64,000 bases of DNA from Spirochaetales bacterium (lineage in GTDB: Bacteria > Spirochaetota > Spirochaetia > Treponematales > UBA12059). The stretch covers positions 1-64,000 of the forward strand of contig JAFGJV010000037.1 in the NCBI GenBank assembly GCA_016928955.1, given 5' to 3'. The notes beneath the pieces were generated by a model. That model had not been told where the DNA came from. It was given only the letters and a program-made list of their open reading frames with translations, and did no database searches. Both the position numbers and the translations under genes were made by a program. This document shows, piece after piece, positions 16,580 to 25,982 of this stretch (position 1 is the stretch's first letter; each line of letters begins with the position of its first letter).

Positions 16580-18509
16580 GGGAGCCTCCAGTCAGGCGCA
16601 GGAAGGCTGCTTCGTCCAGTATGGTCACCCCGAGCTGGACGGCCTTTTTGTTCTTGGACGAACCCGACCCCGGGTCGTTGGTAACCAGGTAGCGCAGGTC
16701 CTTGGTCACCGACGATCGGGCCGTGCCGCCCAGGGAGCGGACCAGGGCTTCGGCCTGGGACCGCTTCATGGCAGCAAGCTCCCCGGTAAAGCAGAAGGAT
16801 ACGCCGGCAAGCGGGCCCGCCGCGGCCGGAGCCCGTATGGCCAGGGGACCGCCGGCAAGGGCCGCGTCCATGTCTGCCCTGAGGCGCGCAAGCCCGTCCG
16901 CAAGCGCGCCAGCCGTTATGTCCCCAAAGCCGTCTATGGCCGCCAGGTCTTCCACCGACGCCGCCCTGAGCTTGTCCAGGCTGTCAAAGCCGGCGGCAAT
17001 GGCCTTTTGCGCTATCAAGACGCCGATGTTCTCTATATCAAAGCCGGCTATGAAGTCGGCAAGGTCCAGGGTCCGCTTCGAGCGGAGGCTGTCCAAAACC
17101 TTGGCCGCTGACAGCTCGCCCATGCGCTCGTAGGATGCCAGCTCGTCGACCGAGAGCGTGTACAGGTCCGCTATGGCCCTGACCCTACCCGACTCGAACA
17201 GCCTACCGATAAGCCCTACCCCAAAGTCCCGGACGTCCAGCACGTCCAGCCACTTTTCCAGCCTGTGCAGGGCCTTCTTGGGACAGGCCGGGTTCGGGCA
17301 ATATAATCGCGTGCCCTCGTCCAGGAGGCCCGCGCCGCAGGAACACTGGCTGGGCACGGGTATGGGCTGCGCGTCAGCGGGGTTTTCTACCAGGCCCTCT
17401 ATTTTGGGGATGATCTCCCCGCGTTTGACCACCACCACGCGCGAGCCCAGGCGTAGCCCCATGCCGTTGATGGTGTTGGTATTGGCCAGGTTGGCGCGCT
17501 TAACCGTGGTTCCGGCCAGGCGCACGGGCTCTATCAGGCCTATGGGCGTGTAATTGGCTCCCGATTCGCTCCATTCCACGTCCAGAAGGGTGGATACCGC
17601 TTCCTCCAGGGGAAATTTGAAGGCGATCTGCAATTCCGGCCTGGCCCTGCGCATGTCCACGGGGTCGACGATGCGTTGCTTGACCACCAGGCCGTCTATG
17701 TCGTAGGGCAAGCTGGCGCGCGACGCTACCACCCGGGCGCGGTGGTCGATCACCTGGTAGGGTTCGGCCAGAAGCTCGGTGCGCACGGTGTTGAACCCCA
17801 ACGACGTGAGCCAGCCGATTTTTTCAAGCTCGTCGTCAAAGGGCGGCTCGGGGCGGGTCTGGAACAGGCTGCCCGTGTCCGCGCCGTACAAGTCCTTAGG
17901 GGCGGCGTCGTAGCATATGACGTCCAGATGCTCCGCGCCCTGCCCGTCCTTGCGTTTCATGATGCCGTTGGCCGCGTTTCGGCAGTTGGCCTTGTCGGGG
18001 AAATGCTCGGCGTGGACGGCCTTGGACATGACCACCTCGCCGCGTACGGCCCCGGTGAAATCCGTCGGCAATTTGCCCAAGACCCCTTTCATACGCGTGG
18101 CGTTGGCCGTGATGTCGTCGCCCACGATGCCGTCGCCCCTGGTCACGGCCCTGGTAAGCGTTCCCCGCTCGTACTGAAGCTCCACGCTGGCCCCGTCCAG
18201 CTTGTCCTGCACCACGAACTCGGCAAGGCCGGTTTTTTTTGCCCATGAAAGGAATTCGTCGGGATTGGCCGCTTTCTCCTGGCTGCCCATGGGCAGTATG
18301 TGCCTGGCCTTGCGGAACACCCCGGACGAATCCGCGCCAACGGCGGATAGCACGGGATTTTCGGGCTCCAAGCCCTTGAGTTCATCCCAGAGGGCGTCGA
18401 ATTCAGCGTCAGATATCTCGGGCTGGCCGTTGTAGTACAAATCCTGATGACGCTTGACCAGGGCTTCCAGCTCCACGGCCCGCGCTTGGCGTCTGGCAGT
18501 ATCCGGCAT
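16569..18509 (-). CDS. ligA: LigA, NAD-dependent DNA ligase (divergent)
   Basis: 646 residues. Seals nicks using NAD. Ia domain with HQDLYYNGQPEISDAEFDAL, adenylation-site lysine in VQDKLDGASVEL, OB fold, a four-Cys zinc finger (CSCG...YCPNPAC), HhH repeats and a C-terminal BRCT domain. Unusual points: the first zinc pair is C-x-C rather than C-x2-C, and the normally near-invariant NPRNAAAGSLRQ stretch reads NCRNAANGIMKRK. Start ATG at 18509 follows GGGGGAGG. Activity is likely, but the protein is well off the consensus. Confidence 0.9.
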   Translation of the reverse strand: MPDTARRQARAVELEALVKRHQDLYYNGQPEISDAEFDALWDELKGLEPENPVLSAVGADSSGVFRKARHILPMGSQEKAANPDEFLSWAKKTGLAEFVVQDKLDGASVELQYERGTLTRAVTRGDGIVGDDITANATRMKGVLGKLPTDFTGAVRGEVVMSKAVHAEHFPDKANCRNAANGIMKRKDGQGAEHLDVICYDAAPKDLYGADTGSLFQTRPEPPFDDELEKIGWLTSLGFNTVRTELLAEPYQVIDHRARVVASRASLPYDIDGLVVKQRIVDPVDMRRARPELQIAFKFPLEEAVSTLLDVEWSESGANYTPIGLIEPVRLAGTTVKRANLANTNTINGMGLRLGSRVVVVKRGEIIPKIEGLVENPADAQPIPVPSQCSCGAGLLDEGTRLYCPNPACPKKALHRLEKWLDVLDVRDFGVGLIGRLFESGRVRAIADLYTLSVDELASYERMGELSAAKVLDSLRSKRTLDLADFIAGFDIENIGVLIAQKAIAAGFDSLDKLRAASVEDLAAIDGFGDITAGALADGLARLRADMDAALAGGPLAIRAPAAAGPLAGVSFCFTGELAAMKRSQAEALVRSLGGTARSSVTKDLRYLVTNDPGSGSSKNKKAVQLGVTILDEAAFLRLTGGSHEA

Positions 18510-18686
18510 GGTCCTCCCCCTTGACTGGTCTCCCATTGTAGATGGCCTCGGCTCGGCCGGTCAACGTAGCGGCGCTTGACCCGGACGCCCGCGTCAGGCT
18601 AGCGTAGCCCGGCGCGGACGCTGACGGAGCCATACGGGCCCGTGAGGCGGAGGGATCGCCCCGGTGGCCGCGCCGAAAGAGCTTGT

Positions 18687-19853
18687 ATGCGCGCCGTATC
18701 CCACTCACCCCTCGCAAAAATGGCCGTCATTGGACCCGCGGCCTTCCTGACCAGCCTGGGCATAGGCATCATAGGCCTCGGCCTCCTGCTCGTCGTCATG
18801 GACGTATACGGAGCCAGCCCCGCCCAGATAGGCTGGTTCGGAGCGGTATGGTCCACCTGCTACTTCATAGGCTGCATGGCCCTGGCCAAACTGGTGGCCA
18901 TGCTTAGGGCCCGTACGGCCATGGCCTTCATGCTGACGGCCAGCGTGGCCATTTTCGGGCTATTCCTGATCTTTCCTGGAATGTGGCAGGCTTTTGCCGC
19001 CTACGGCCTGTACGGCTTCCTGACCGCCTTTTTCTGGCCGCCCATGATGGGCTGGCTGTCAAAGAGCCTGGAAGGCAAGGCCCTGTCCAAAGCGACCAGC
19101 TGGTTCAGCTTTTCGTGGAGCTTTGGCGGCGTACTGAGTCCCTACGTGGCCGGCCTCCTGTCCGAACGGGGCAAGTTCCTGCCCATCTGGGTGGCCATGG
19201 CCGTATTCGGGCTGAACGCCGTATTTGTGCTCACGTCCAGGCTGTGGCTGTCGGATCCCGACGAGGCCGTATCCTCGGCAGCCGCCCAGCCTACGGACGG
19301 CCAGGAAGACAGGTCCACGCCCCTGCGCTACCCCGCCTGGCTGGGCGTGGTACTCATCTATATGGTTATGGGCGTCATCCTCAACGTGTTCCCCGTGTTC
19401 GCGCGGGGCGAGCTGGGGCTGTCCGAATCCAGGGTAGGCTTTCTCCTGACCGTGCGAGCCGTGGCCACGGCCTTTGGCTTTGTGGTGCTGAGCCGCTGGC
19501 ATGGCTGGCAGTTCAAGCGCCTGGCCATACCCGGCCTATCCCTGCTGGCCGCCGCTTCACTTGCCTTTCTGGCTTTCCAGATGGAGCCGTTGGGCTTTGG
19601 GCTCGGCTTTACGGTGGCCGGCCTGGTCATGGCCATGGTGTACAACAACTCGCTTTTTTACGCCACCAGCGGCGCCCTGGACCGCGACAAACGCGCCAAT
19701 ACGCATGAAGCCCTCCTGACCGCAGGCCAGGTGCTTGGCTCGGTGGCTGGAGGGCTTATGTACCAGGACCTGTCCATGCCCCTGGTGTTCGCCGGTCTGG
19801 CCGGACTCCTTGGTATCGGCGCGGCCATGCAGTTGGGCATGCTGCGCAGGTAG
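18687..19853 (+). CDS. Major facilitator superfamily transporter
   Basis: 388 residues from ATG 18687; a GTG at 18642 would add 15 residues. About 12 hydrophobic spans with a central charged loop (DPDEAVSSAAAQPTDGQEDRS). The substrate cannot be inferred. It stands alone on the plus strand between ligA and the SPOR gene and is followed by a repeat copy and a terminator. Confidence 0.85.
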   Translation: MRAVSHSPLAKMAVIGPAAFLTSLGIGIIGLGLLLVVMDVYGASPAQIGWFGAVWSTCYFIGCMALAKLVAMLRARTAMAFMLTASVAIFGLFLIFPGMWQAFAAYGLYGFLTAFFWPPMMGWLSKSLEGKALSKATSWFSFSWSFGGVLSPYVAGLLSERGKFLPIWVAMAVFGLNAVFVLTSRLWLSDPDEAVSSAAAQPTDGQEDRSTPLRYPAWLGVVLIYMVMGVILNVFPVFARGELGLSESRVGFLLTVRAVATAFGFVVLSRWHGWQFKRLAIPGLSLLAAASLAFLAFQMEPLGFGLGFTVAGLVMAMVYNNSLFYATSGALDRDKRANTHEALLTAGQVLGSVAGGLMYQDLSMPLVFAGLAGLLGIGAAMQLGMLRR

Positions 19854-19860
19854 GTCTGCG

Positions 19861-19881
19861 GACATCAAAGCTTCGTCACAC
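19861..19881 (+). repeat. Dispersed intergenic repeat, copy 2
   Basis: Perfect match to the 21-base consensus RACATCAAAGCTTCG-N2-ACAC, beginning 8 bases after the MFS stop codon and ending 24 bases before the terminator stem. Confidence 0.8.
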
Positions 19882-19905
19882 CAGGGCGAGCCTACACAAA
19901 TTGAC

Positions 19906-19953
19906 GGGGACCCCAAAAAACCTCAGTTTTAAGGGGTCCCCTGCCGTTTTTTT
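19906..19953 (+). terminator. Intrinsic terminator of the MFS gene
   Basis: Perfect 9-bp stem GGGGACCCC/GGGGTCCCC (19906-19914 with 19933-19941), 18-base loop that can pair further (AAAAAACC with TTTTAAGG, imperfect), then TGCCG and seven T. Confidence 0.85.
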
Positions 19954-19979
19954 AAGCTTGCTTGCCTGGTCCTTCCGAA

Positions 19980-22031
19980 TCAGCCGCCCTGTTTGATAAA
20001 GGCGTCTCGGTAGCCAAGGGCGCGAACGCGCACCAGGGCCACGCCGCTTTCGTCCCGGGACAGAGGGCCCACAAACACGCGCCACACGGCTCCGTTTTTG
20101 TCGGACGACGCTTCCACCACGGTCAACAGGTCAAAGCCCTCCAGGAACACGGCCGCCTCCTTGGCGGCGTCCGCGGTCCTGAAGGCCGCTGCCTGGATGT
20201 AATACTTGCCCTTGAGCAGGAAGGCGCTGATGGCGCTTTCCGCCTTGCCGGACTGGGCCATGGCCGCCGAGGGGGGCCGAGGACTGGTTGGCTCGAAATT
20301 GAGTATCACTTCCCCTGGCGCGGCCGCGGTAGCAGCGGGCTGTGTGGCCGCTGGCTGGACAGACGGAGTCGTGGCGGCTGGCTGGACGGCTGCGCTCGCG
20401 GTCTCAACAGGCTTGGCGGCGCTCGCCGGATCTGACGGATCGGGCTGGTCGGGCTCCGTATACGGCGTGCCTTCCACCGGTTCCTGGGAAGAGGTGGCCA
20501 GAGGTTCAGGCGTCTCCTCAGCGGCCACGCCCGGCTCGCTCAGTTCGGCTGCCGTCGAACCGTCACCCGGCTCGAGTCCAGCGTCTGCCACAGCCACCGG
20601 CGTCTCGTAGTTGGGCGACGCGTCGGCCAGCTCCACGGTGGTCTCGGCGGCGGCTATGGACGGGCTCTGCAGATCGACGATGGTCGGCCCTTCGTCCTCG
20701 GTAAACACCAGCTCACCGTCGGGCAGGCTGAGGTCAGGCGCGCCCGCGCCGGGACTCGCCAGCCTGGCCAGCACCACATCGGGGAGCTGGTCGGGCTGAA
20801 GCTCTGGATCGTGGGCCGGGGCCGGCATGGCACCGAACACGGGCCTGGGGAAGGATCGTATGTATGCTTCCGCCCTCTCGGCGGCCTGTACGTCGGGATC
20901 GTTCAAGGCTATGGGCAGTTCGCTTTCCCGGGCGGCCAGCCAGCTCTTGTCCAGGGCCACGGGCCGATCGCGTTCCGATGCCTCAGGCTCCTTGAGTTCG
21001 GCGTCGGCGCCGCTGTCCTGCCTGCCCGCTGACGCGTACACATAGGAGGAAGCCGACTGCTTGGCCGGTTCAACGGGACTGGCCAGCCCGACTCCGGGCA
21101 CTACGGGCGGCTGGGCCTGGGAACTCGCCCGGGCGGTCGGCGTTGGAAGCACGGTGCTTGCCCCGAGCATGTCCGGTTTTGGCTCGGCCGCTATGCTGAC
21201 CCTGGGCTGGTCGGGCTGGGGCGGAGGCACGCGCTCGGCCACGGTTTCTGTCTGGACGGGCACCGCGGCAAGGGGCGGGGTATCCTGAACCTGGGCGGCC
21301 GGAGGCTCTTCGGCCGCGGGCGCTTCCGGGGCAGGCAATTCGGGGAGCAGCACCGTCCTGGTAGGCTTGGGTTTTGCCCCCGCCCTTGCCAAAGCGTCCG
21401 CCTTTTCCGGTTCCACAGGCTTTGTCTGAGCCGGAACCTGGCTTGCCGGTTCCGTGACCGGCGTTTCCGCCGGCTGTTGAACGGCAACGGCGGGCTGGGT
21501 ATCCACGGGCTGGGTCTGGACAGGAGCGGTCTGTACCGGCTGGGTGGCTACGGGCTGGGTAGCTACCGGCTGGGTTGGCTGGACGGCCGCCGCGGCCGAT
21601 TCGTCGGCCTCTATGTCGTAGCCCAGGCGCTTGAGCTCCTCCAGGGCCAGGAGACGGGGATTGTAATCGGGATCGGACGATGGACTTGCCGTGGACGGGG
21701 ACAGCTCCGTGGCTCCGGTCGGTTCGCTCGCGCGGACACGTATGACGCGGCTGGTCTTGAGTCCTATCGCGTTGGCCGCTTCCACGGACAGCATCATGAA
21801 TATGCCGGGTGTGTCCAGGCCGCGGGTTATCATGACGGTGACCTTCTTGCCGTTTTCCAGATTGGTTACCTCAACCGTGGAATTCCGGGTAAAGGAATTA
21901 CACGCGGCGTAATAACCGGAAGCCGGGAAGTCTCCGTATGAGCCCATCATGGCGCTACCTTCCCAGGTCGCCGCGGCCACAAAAGCGACGACGACGCAGG
22001 CCAGGAGCCCAGTTATGGTTCTCAGTCTCAT
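19980..22031 (-). CDS. RlpA-like envelope protein with long Pro/Gln/Thr linker and SPOR domain
   Basis: 683 residues. Signal peptide LLACVVVAFVAAATW, then a compact domain with ASGYYAACNSFTRNSTVEVTNLENGKKVTVMI...AANAIGL, which matches the double-psi beta-barrel layout of RlpA proteins. A linker of about 480 residues rich in Pro, Ala, Thr, Gln and Glu follows, with short repeats (TQPVATQPVQTAPVQTQPV). The final about 75 residues (YYIQAAAFRTADAAKEAAVFL...WRVFVGPL) form a SPOR domain, which binds denuded peptidoglycan at septa. It is likely a cell-wall or division-site protein. The usual RlpA catalytic residues are not obvious, so it may be non-enzymatic. Confidence 0.8.
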   Translation of the reverse strand: MRLRTITGLLACVVVAFVAAATWEGSAMMGSYGDFPASGYYAACNSFTRNSTVEVTNLENGKKVTVMITRGLDTPGIFMMLSVEAANAIGLKTSRVIRVRASEPTGATELSPSTASPSSDPDYNPRLLALEELKRLGYDIEADESAAAAVQPTQPVATQPVATQPVQTAPVQTQPVDTQPAVAVQQPAETPVTEPASQVPAQTKPVEPEKADALARAGAKPKPTRTVLLPELPAPEAPAAEEPPAAQVQDTPPLAAVPVQTETVAERVPPPQPDQPRVSIAAEPKPDMLGASTVLPTPTARASSQAQPPVVPGVGLASPVEPAKQSASSYVYASAGRQDSGADAELKEPEASERDRPVALDKSWLAARESELPIALNDPDVQAAERAEAYIRSFPRPVFGAMPAPAHDPELQPDQLPDVVLARLASPGAGAPDLSLPDGELVFTEDEGPTIVDLQSPSIAAAETTVELADASPNYETPVAVADAGLEPGDGSTAAELSEPGVAAEETPEPLATSSQEPVEGTPYTEPDQPDPSDPASAAKPVETASAAVQPAATTPSVQPAATQPAATAAAPGEVILNFEPTSPRPPSAAMAQSGKAESAISAFLLKGKYYIQAAAFRTADAAKEAAVFLEGFDLLTVVEASSDKNGAVWRVFVGPLSRDESGVALVRVRALGYRDAFIKQGG

Positions 22032-22052
22032 GATCCCCTCCAGACGGCCGGC

Positions 22053-22529
22053 TTAGCCGCGCACAGCCGCCACGCAGCGCTCGATCAGGGCCTTGCCCAG
22101 CCCGCGGCAGGCGGCTTGGACCGCATCCGCGCCCTCGTCCTCCGGTTCGGGTGCCACAAGCTCCCCGGAGGCCAACTCCGTGCCCGTTGCCACGGCCAGC
22201 ACGCGGTAGCTGAGCAGAGGCGGCCGCGCCTCATCGCCGTCTCCCGACGCGTACACCGCGAGGGCAAGCACCACATAGTCAACATAGCCCTCGGTGGCGG
22301 CCGGTTCTGGCACATAGGCCCTGAACGCCGCCTGGTCGGCCTGGCGGCCGCTTTCGTTCGTCGCTATATAACCCGCATCGAACAAGGCATCCATGGCCCC
22401 GTTCAGTATACAAGCTGAAAGGCTTTCCCGCCCCTCCCCTGTCCACCACAGCTCAACGCTTACGGTCTGGGCGGACAGCGCCTGGGCGGCGAACAGGAGT
22501 ATGGTCACGGCCAGCATGCGTCGTATCAT
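22053..22529 (-). CDS. Small secreted protein of unknown function
   Basis: 158 residues. Cleavable signal peptide (MIRRMLAVTILLFAAQALSAQ) and no further membrane segment; the mature part is acidic with VELWWTGEGRESLSACILNGAMDALFDAGYI. Preceded by AAAGGAAGG. Ends 21 bases before the RlpA/SPOR gene, so they are probably cotranscribed and act in the periplasm. No family recognised. Confidence 0.75.
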   Translation of the reverse strand: MIRRMLAVTILLFAAQALSAQTVSVELWWTGEGRESLSACILNGAMDALFDAGYIATNESGRQADQAAFRAYVPEPAATEGYVDYVVLALAVYASGDGDEARPPLLSYRVLAVATGTELASGELVAPEPEDEGADAVQAACRGLGKALIERCVAAVRG

Positions 22530-22660
22530 GAACCTTCCTTTACGCAGGGTCCCGGGGCCTGACGGAATCGCCGCCGCTTGCCCCCAAAAGCGGGCTCCTT
22601 CCCTCCAGCTATCGGCGTTTTTGCCGTGTCCATTGAGGTTTTTCTCCCAGCCGCTCAGTC

Positions 22661-22790
22661 TTGTTCCACGGCCAACTTCGTGATACAGTCCGGTCTGCCC
22701 CCCGGCTTTGGGTGTAGGCGCCGGCCTTGATGTACAAACCGATGGAAACCGCCAAGCACTGGCTTGTTGGCGGCTTCGCTACGCGAAAGG
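22661..22790 (+). promoter_or_regulatory. Promoter and two-hairpin leader before the NusG paralogue
   Basis: TTGTTC (22661-22666), 17-base spacer, TACAGT (22684-22689). The leader of about 105 bases holds two consecutive hairpins just before the start codon: outer arms CCGCC/GGCGG enclosing AAGC/GCTT (about 22749-22772) and TTCGC-TAC-GCGAA next to it. Specialised NusG paralogues such as LoaP act on leader hairpins, so this is a plausible target. Bases 22530-22660 between the divergent genes hold nothing further that I can assign. Confidence 0.5.
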
Positions 22791-22800
22791 ACACCTCCCG

Positions 22801-23349
22801 ATGGAGTATTTCGCCATCCAGGTGTGGACTGGCAAGGAAGACGACTTTGTGCGCTCTCTGGCGCTGACAATGGGAGTCGGTTCGGGCGCCTTTGTGCCCA
22901 AGCGGGCCCTGTCCATACGCAGGCGCGGGAAAATCCTCCGGGAGGAACGCCCCCTGTTCCCCGGATACGTGTTCCTTCCCTGCGACAGCGACACGTTCCC
23001 CGTGGACAAGCGCTGGGCCATACGGTCAATCAACCACTTCCTCCGTTTTCTGCCCGACTCCCTGGCTCCAAGACCCATCAAGGAGCATGACAGGGCCGTG
23101 CTGTCGCATTTCATATCCTTTGGCAAATGCGCCGATACATCGAAGGTAATCTTCGACGAGAACCAGCGCATCGTGGTGCTCGAGGGACCGCTCAAGGGGC
23201 TGGAAGGCCTGATAGTCAGGGTCGACAAGCGCAAGCACCGGGCCAAAGTGCGGCTGGACATGTGCAGGGACTCCTTCCTGGTCGATCTTGGCTTTGAGGT
23301 CATGGAGCGTCCCGTGAAAGGATCCGTGGACAGCGATGGGAAGGCCTGA
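22801..23349 (+). CDS. NusG paralogue (RfaH/UpxY/LoaP-type antiterminator)
   Basis: 182 residues. N-terminal NGN domain (MEYFAIQVWTGKEDDFV, RERPLFPGYVFLP-type core REERPLFPGYVFL) and a C-terminal KOW motif (IVVLEGPLKGLEGLIVRV). Core NusG normally sits beside secE and rplK. This one heads a polysaccharide-type operon, the position of UpxY, RfaH and LoaP antiterminators that let RNA polymerase read long operons. It overlaps the CapD-like gene by 14 bases. Its target is inferred to be the operon it heads (to about 30 kb). Confidence 0.87.
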   Translation: MEYFAIQVWTGKEDDFVRSLALTMGVGSGAFVPKRALSIRRRGKILREERPLFPGYVFLPCDSDTFPVDKRWAIRSINHFLRFLPDSLAPRPIKEHDRAVLSHFISFGKCADTSKVIFDENQRIVVLEGPLKGLEGLIVRVDKRKHRAKVRLDMCRDSFLVDLGFEVMERPVKGSVDSDGKA

Positions 23350-24829
23350 ACGTAACCGAATCTACGTGGTCGGAGCCGGTTTTGCCGGCAGGTCGATAGC
23401 AGCCGAACTGGCCAGCAAGGGCGTTTTCGGTTGCGTGGTCGCTTTTCTGGACGACGATCCCGGCAAGATCGGCGCCAGGGTAGACGGCATACCGGTCCTT
23501 GGCCCCATAAGCGACCTTGCCGCCCTGCTCCGAACGACCCCGGCCGACGAGGCCATCATAGCCATACCGAGCGCATCCCGGGAACGCCTACGCGAACTGT
23601 ACTACACGCTCAAGGCGGCCGGTTTTGTCCGCATACGCATACTCCCAGACGTGGCGCAGATCGTGGAAGGCGACGCCCACCTGGTGCAAACCCGGGAGAT
23701 TGACCCCCAGGACCTCCTGGGACGCTCCCCCGTGGCCGTGGGCCTCAAGGAAAGCCTGGCCTGGCTGGCGGGCAAGCGCGTCATGATCACCGGCGCGGGC
23801 GGTTCCATTGGTTCGGAACTGGCCCGCCAGCTTCTGTCGGCGGGCGTGGAGCGGCTGTACCTGTTTGGCCACGGGGAAAATTCCATCTACCAGATAGACC
23901 ACGAACTGAGGGACCTGCAGTCCGGCGGCGTGGGCGTGAGCACGGCCATTGTGCCCGTGATCGGCGACCTCAAAGACGGACCCTACCTGTCCTTCCTTCT
24001 CAAGCGGCTCCGCACCGACGTGGTCTTCCACGCTGCCGCCTACAAGCACGTGCCCATGATGGAAGCCAATACCGTGGCCGCGATCCAAAACAACGTGTTC
24101 GGCACCCTCAACCTGGTCAACGCGGCCCTGGATGCGGACACCCGGCGTTTCGTGCTGATCAGCACCGACAAGGCGGTGGATCCGCTGTGCGTGTACGGGG
24201 CGTCCAAACAGCTGTCCGAGCGCGTGGTGCTGGACGCTCAGGATCGGGCAACGCGGGACGGACTGAACGGGAACTTCATGGTGGTGCGCTTCGGGAACGT
24301 GCTCGGCTCCCGGGGATCCATCCTGCCCCTGTTCATGCGCCAGATTTCCCAGGGCGGACCGGTAACCGTCACCCATCCGGACGCCACCCGGTATTTCATG
24401 ACCATTCCGGAGGCTTGTTCCCTGGTCATCAAGGCGGGCGGCGCGGGCTCAGGCGGCCAATCGTACATTCTGGACATGGGCGACCCCGTGCCCATCAGGG
24501 AGCTTGCCGAACAGGTCATACGGTTTTCTGGCTACGAACCCGGCGTGGACATCGGTATCAGCTACATAGGCCTCAGGCCGGGAGAGCGCGTCCACGAGCG
24601 CCTGCATTCCGCGCTTGAGGACCTACAGCCCACCGAACACGGCAGCATCAACCGCCTGGTGCGGCGCGATGGCCCCTTTGACCTTGCCGGCATACTGTCG
24701 GAACTGGCTCCCGTTTGCGTGGAGGATCCCGAGCGGCCGCGGCTGTATCGCAACAGAGTGGCGCTCAGGCGTATACTGAGGGCCTATCTGCCCAGCGTCG
24801 AGGAGCTGCCCGATGAACCCGAGTACTGA
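23336..24829 (+). CDS. CapD/FlaA1-type nucleoside-diphosphate-sugar 4,6-dehydratase
   Basis: 497 residues. N-terminal nucleotide-binding domain (VVGAGFAGRSIAAEL, about 10-130) without the membrane helices found in long WbpM-type proteins, then an extended SDR domain with ITGAGGSIGSEL (151-162), STDKAVDP and YGASK, which supplies a YxxxK pair. Such enzymes make UDP-4-keto-6-deoxy sugars for surface glycans or flagellin glycosylation. The next gene is a sugar aminotransferase, so the pair would produce an aminodeoxy sugar. 17-base overlap with it. Confidence 0.93.
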   Translation: MGRPERNRIYVVGAGFAGRSIAAELASKGVFGCVVAFLDDDPGKIGARVDGIPVLGPISDLAALLRTTPADEAIIAIPSASRERLRELYYTLKAAGFVRIRILPDVAQIVEGDAHLVQTREIDPQDLLGRSPVAVGLKESLAWLAGKRVMITGAGGSIGSELARQLLSAGVERLYLFGHGENSIYQIDHELRDLQSGGVGVSTAIVPVIGDLKDGPYLSFLLKRLRTDVVFHAAAYKHVPMMEANTVAAIQNNVFGTLNLVNAALDADTRRFVLISTDKAVDPLCVYGASKQLSERVVLDAQDRATRDGLNGNFMVVRFGNVLGSRGSILPLFMRQISQGGPVTVTHPDATRYFMTIPEACSLVIKAGGAGSGGQSYILDMGDPVPIRELAEQVIRFSGYEPGVDIGISYIGLRPGERVHERLHSALEDLQPTEHGSINRLVRRDGPFDLAGILSELAPVCVEDPERPRLYRNRVALRRILRAYLPSVEELPDEPEY

Positions 24830-25982
24830 ATTCATACCCTTTGCAAAACCCTCGCTCGGACCCGAGGAGGAAGAAGCCGTCCTCAGGATCATGCGCTCGG
24901 GCTGGCTGACCACCGGTTCCGAAACCCTGGCGTTTGAGCGCGAATTCGCCGATTTTGTGGGCGTTCCGCGAGCCATGGCCGTGAATTCGGCCACCAGCGG
25001 CCTCCATCTGGCCCTGGAGGCCCTGGGCATAGGCCCCGGAGACGTGGTTGTCGCTCCCACGTATACCTTTGCCAGCACGGCCGCCGTGGTCAGGCACCTG
25101 GGAGCCGAGGTGGCCTTCTGCGACACGGCTCCCGGTTCGTACAACATGGACCCCGGGGCTTTGGAGTCCGTCCTGAAGACAACGCGGAACGTGCGCGCCG
25201 TGGTACCCGTGCACGTGGGCGGCCTGCCCTGCGACATGGACGCCATAGTGCCGCTGGCCAGGCGCTACGGCTGCGCCGTGGTAGAGGACGCCGCCCACGC
25301 CTTCCCGTCACGGACCGCGGCGGGCATGGCCGGCACCCTGGGCGACATAGGCGTGTATTCCTTCTACGCCACCAAGACCATCACCACCGGCGAGGGCGGC
25401 ATGGTGGTCAGCGGCAACGAGGCTCTATGCGCCAGGATGTCGCGCATGCGGATGCACGGCATAGACCGCGAGGTGTGGGACCGCTATACGTCCAAAAAGG
25501 CGTCCTGGGTGTACGAGGTGTCGGAGGCTGGCTTCAAGTACAACCTGCCGGACATCCTGTCCGCCATGGGAAGGGTCCAGCTGACCAAGGCGGACCGCTT
25601 CCTGGCCGAGCGGCAGGCCATAGCCGGCATCTATAACCAGGCGTTCGGGAGCCACAGCGGCCTCGTCCTGCCTCCCTCCGGCACCGGCCATGCCTGGCAC
25701 CTGTACTCGCTCAGAGTCAATCCCCGGGAAGCGGGCGCTGACAGGGACGGCCTCATAGCCGCCCTGGCCGACGCTGGCATAGGCTGCTCGGTCCACTTCA
25801 TTCCCCTGCATACCATGCCCTATTGGGCCGGGCGCTACGCCCTTGAGCCGGATTCCTATCCCAACGCCCTGGCCATGTACCAGTCCACCCTCAGCCTACC
25901 CATCTGGCAGGGCATGGGTCCCGAACGGGCCACACGGGTGGCGGAAGCCGTGCTCTCGGCCCTGGCCGGCGGACGCTCGTGA
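24813..25982 (+). CDS. DegT/DnrJ/EryC1/StrS family PLP sugar aminotransferase
   Basis: 389 residues. Fold-type I aminotransferase acting on keto sugars. N-terminal FAKPSLGPEEEEAVL and SGWLTTG, NSATSGLHLAL, aspartate in VVEDAAHAF, and PLP lysine K188 in YATKTITTGEGGM. Probably transaminates the product of the CapD-like enzyme just upstream. The last codons overlap the GTG start of the molybdo-hydroxylase gene (GTGA). Confidence 0.94.
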   Translation: MNPSTEFIPFAKPSLGPEEEEAVLRIMRSGWLTTGSETLAFEREFADFVGVPRAMAVNSATSGLHLALEALGIGPGDVVVAPTYTFASTAAVVRHLGAEVAFCDTAPGSYNMDPGALESVLKTTRNVRAVVPVHVGGLPCDMDAIVPLARRYGCAVVEDAAHAFPSRTAAGMAGTLGDIGVYSFYATKTITTGEGGMVVSGNEALCARMSRMRMHGIDREVWDRYTSKKASWVYEVSEAGFKYNLPDILSAMGRVQLTKADRFLAERQAIAGIYNQAFGSHSGLVLPPSGTGHAWHLYSLRVNPREAGADRDGLIAALADAGIGCSVHFIPLHTMPYWAGRYALEPDSYPNALAMYQSTLSLPIWQGMGPERATRVAEAVLSALAGGRS

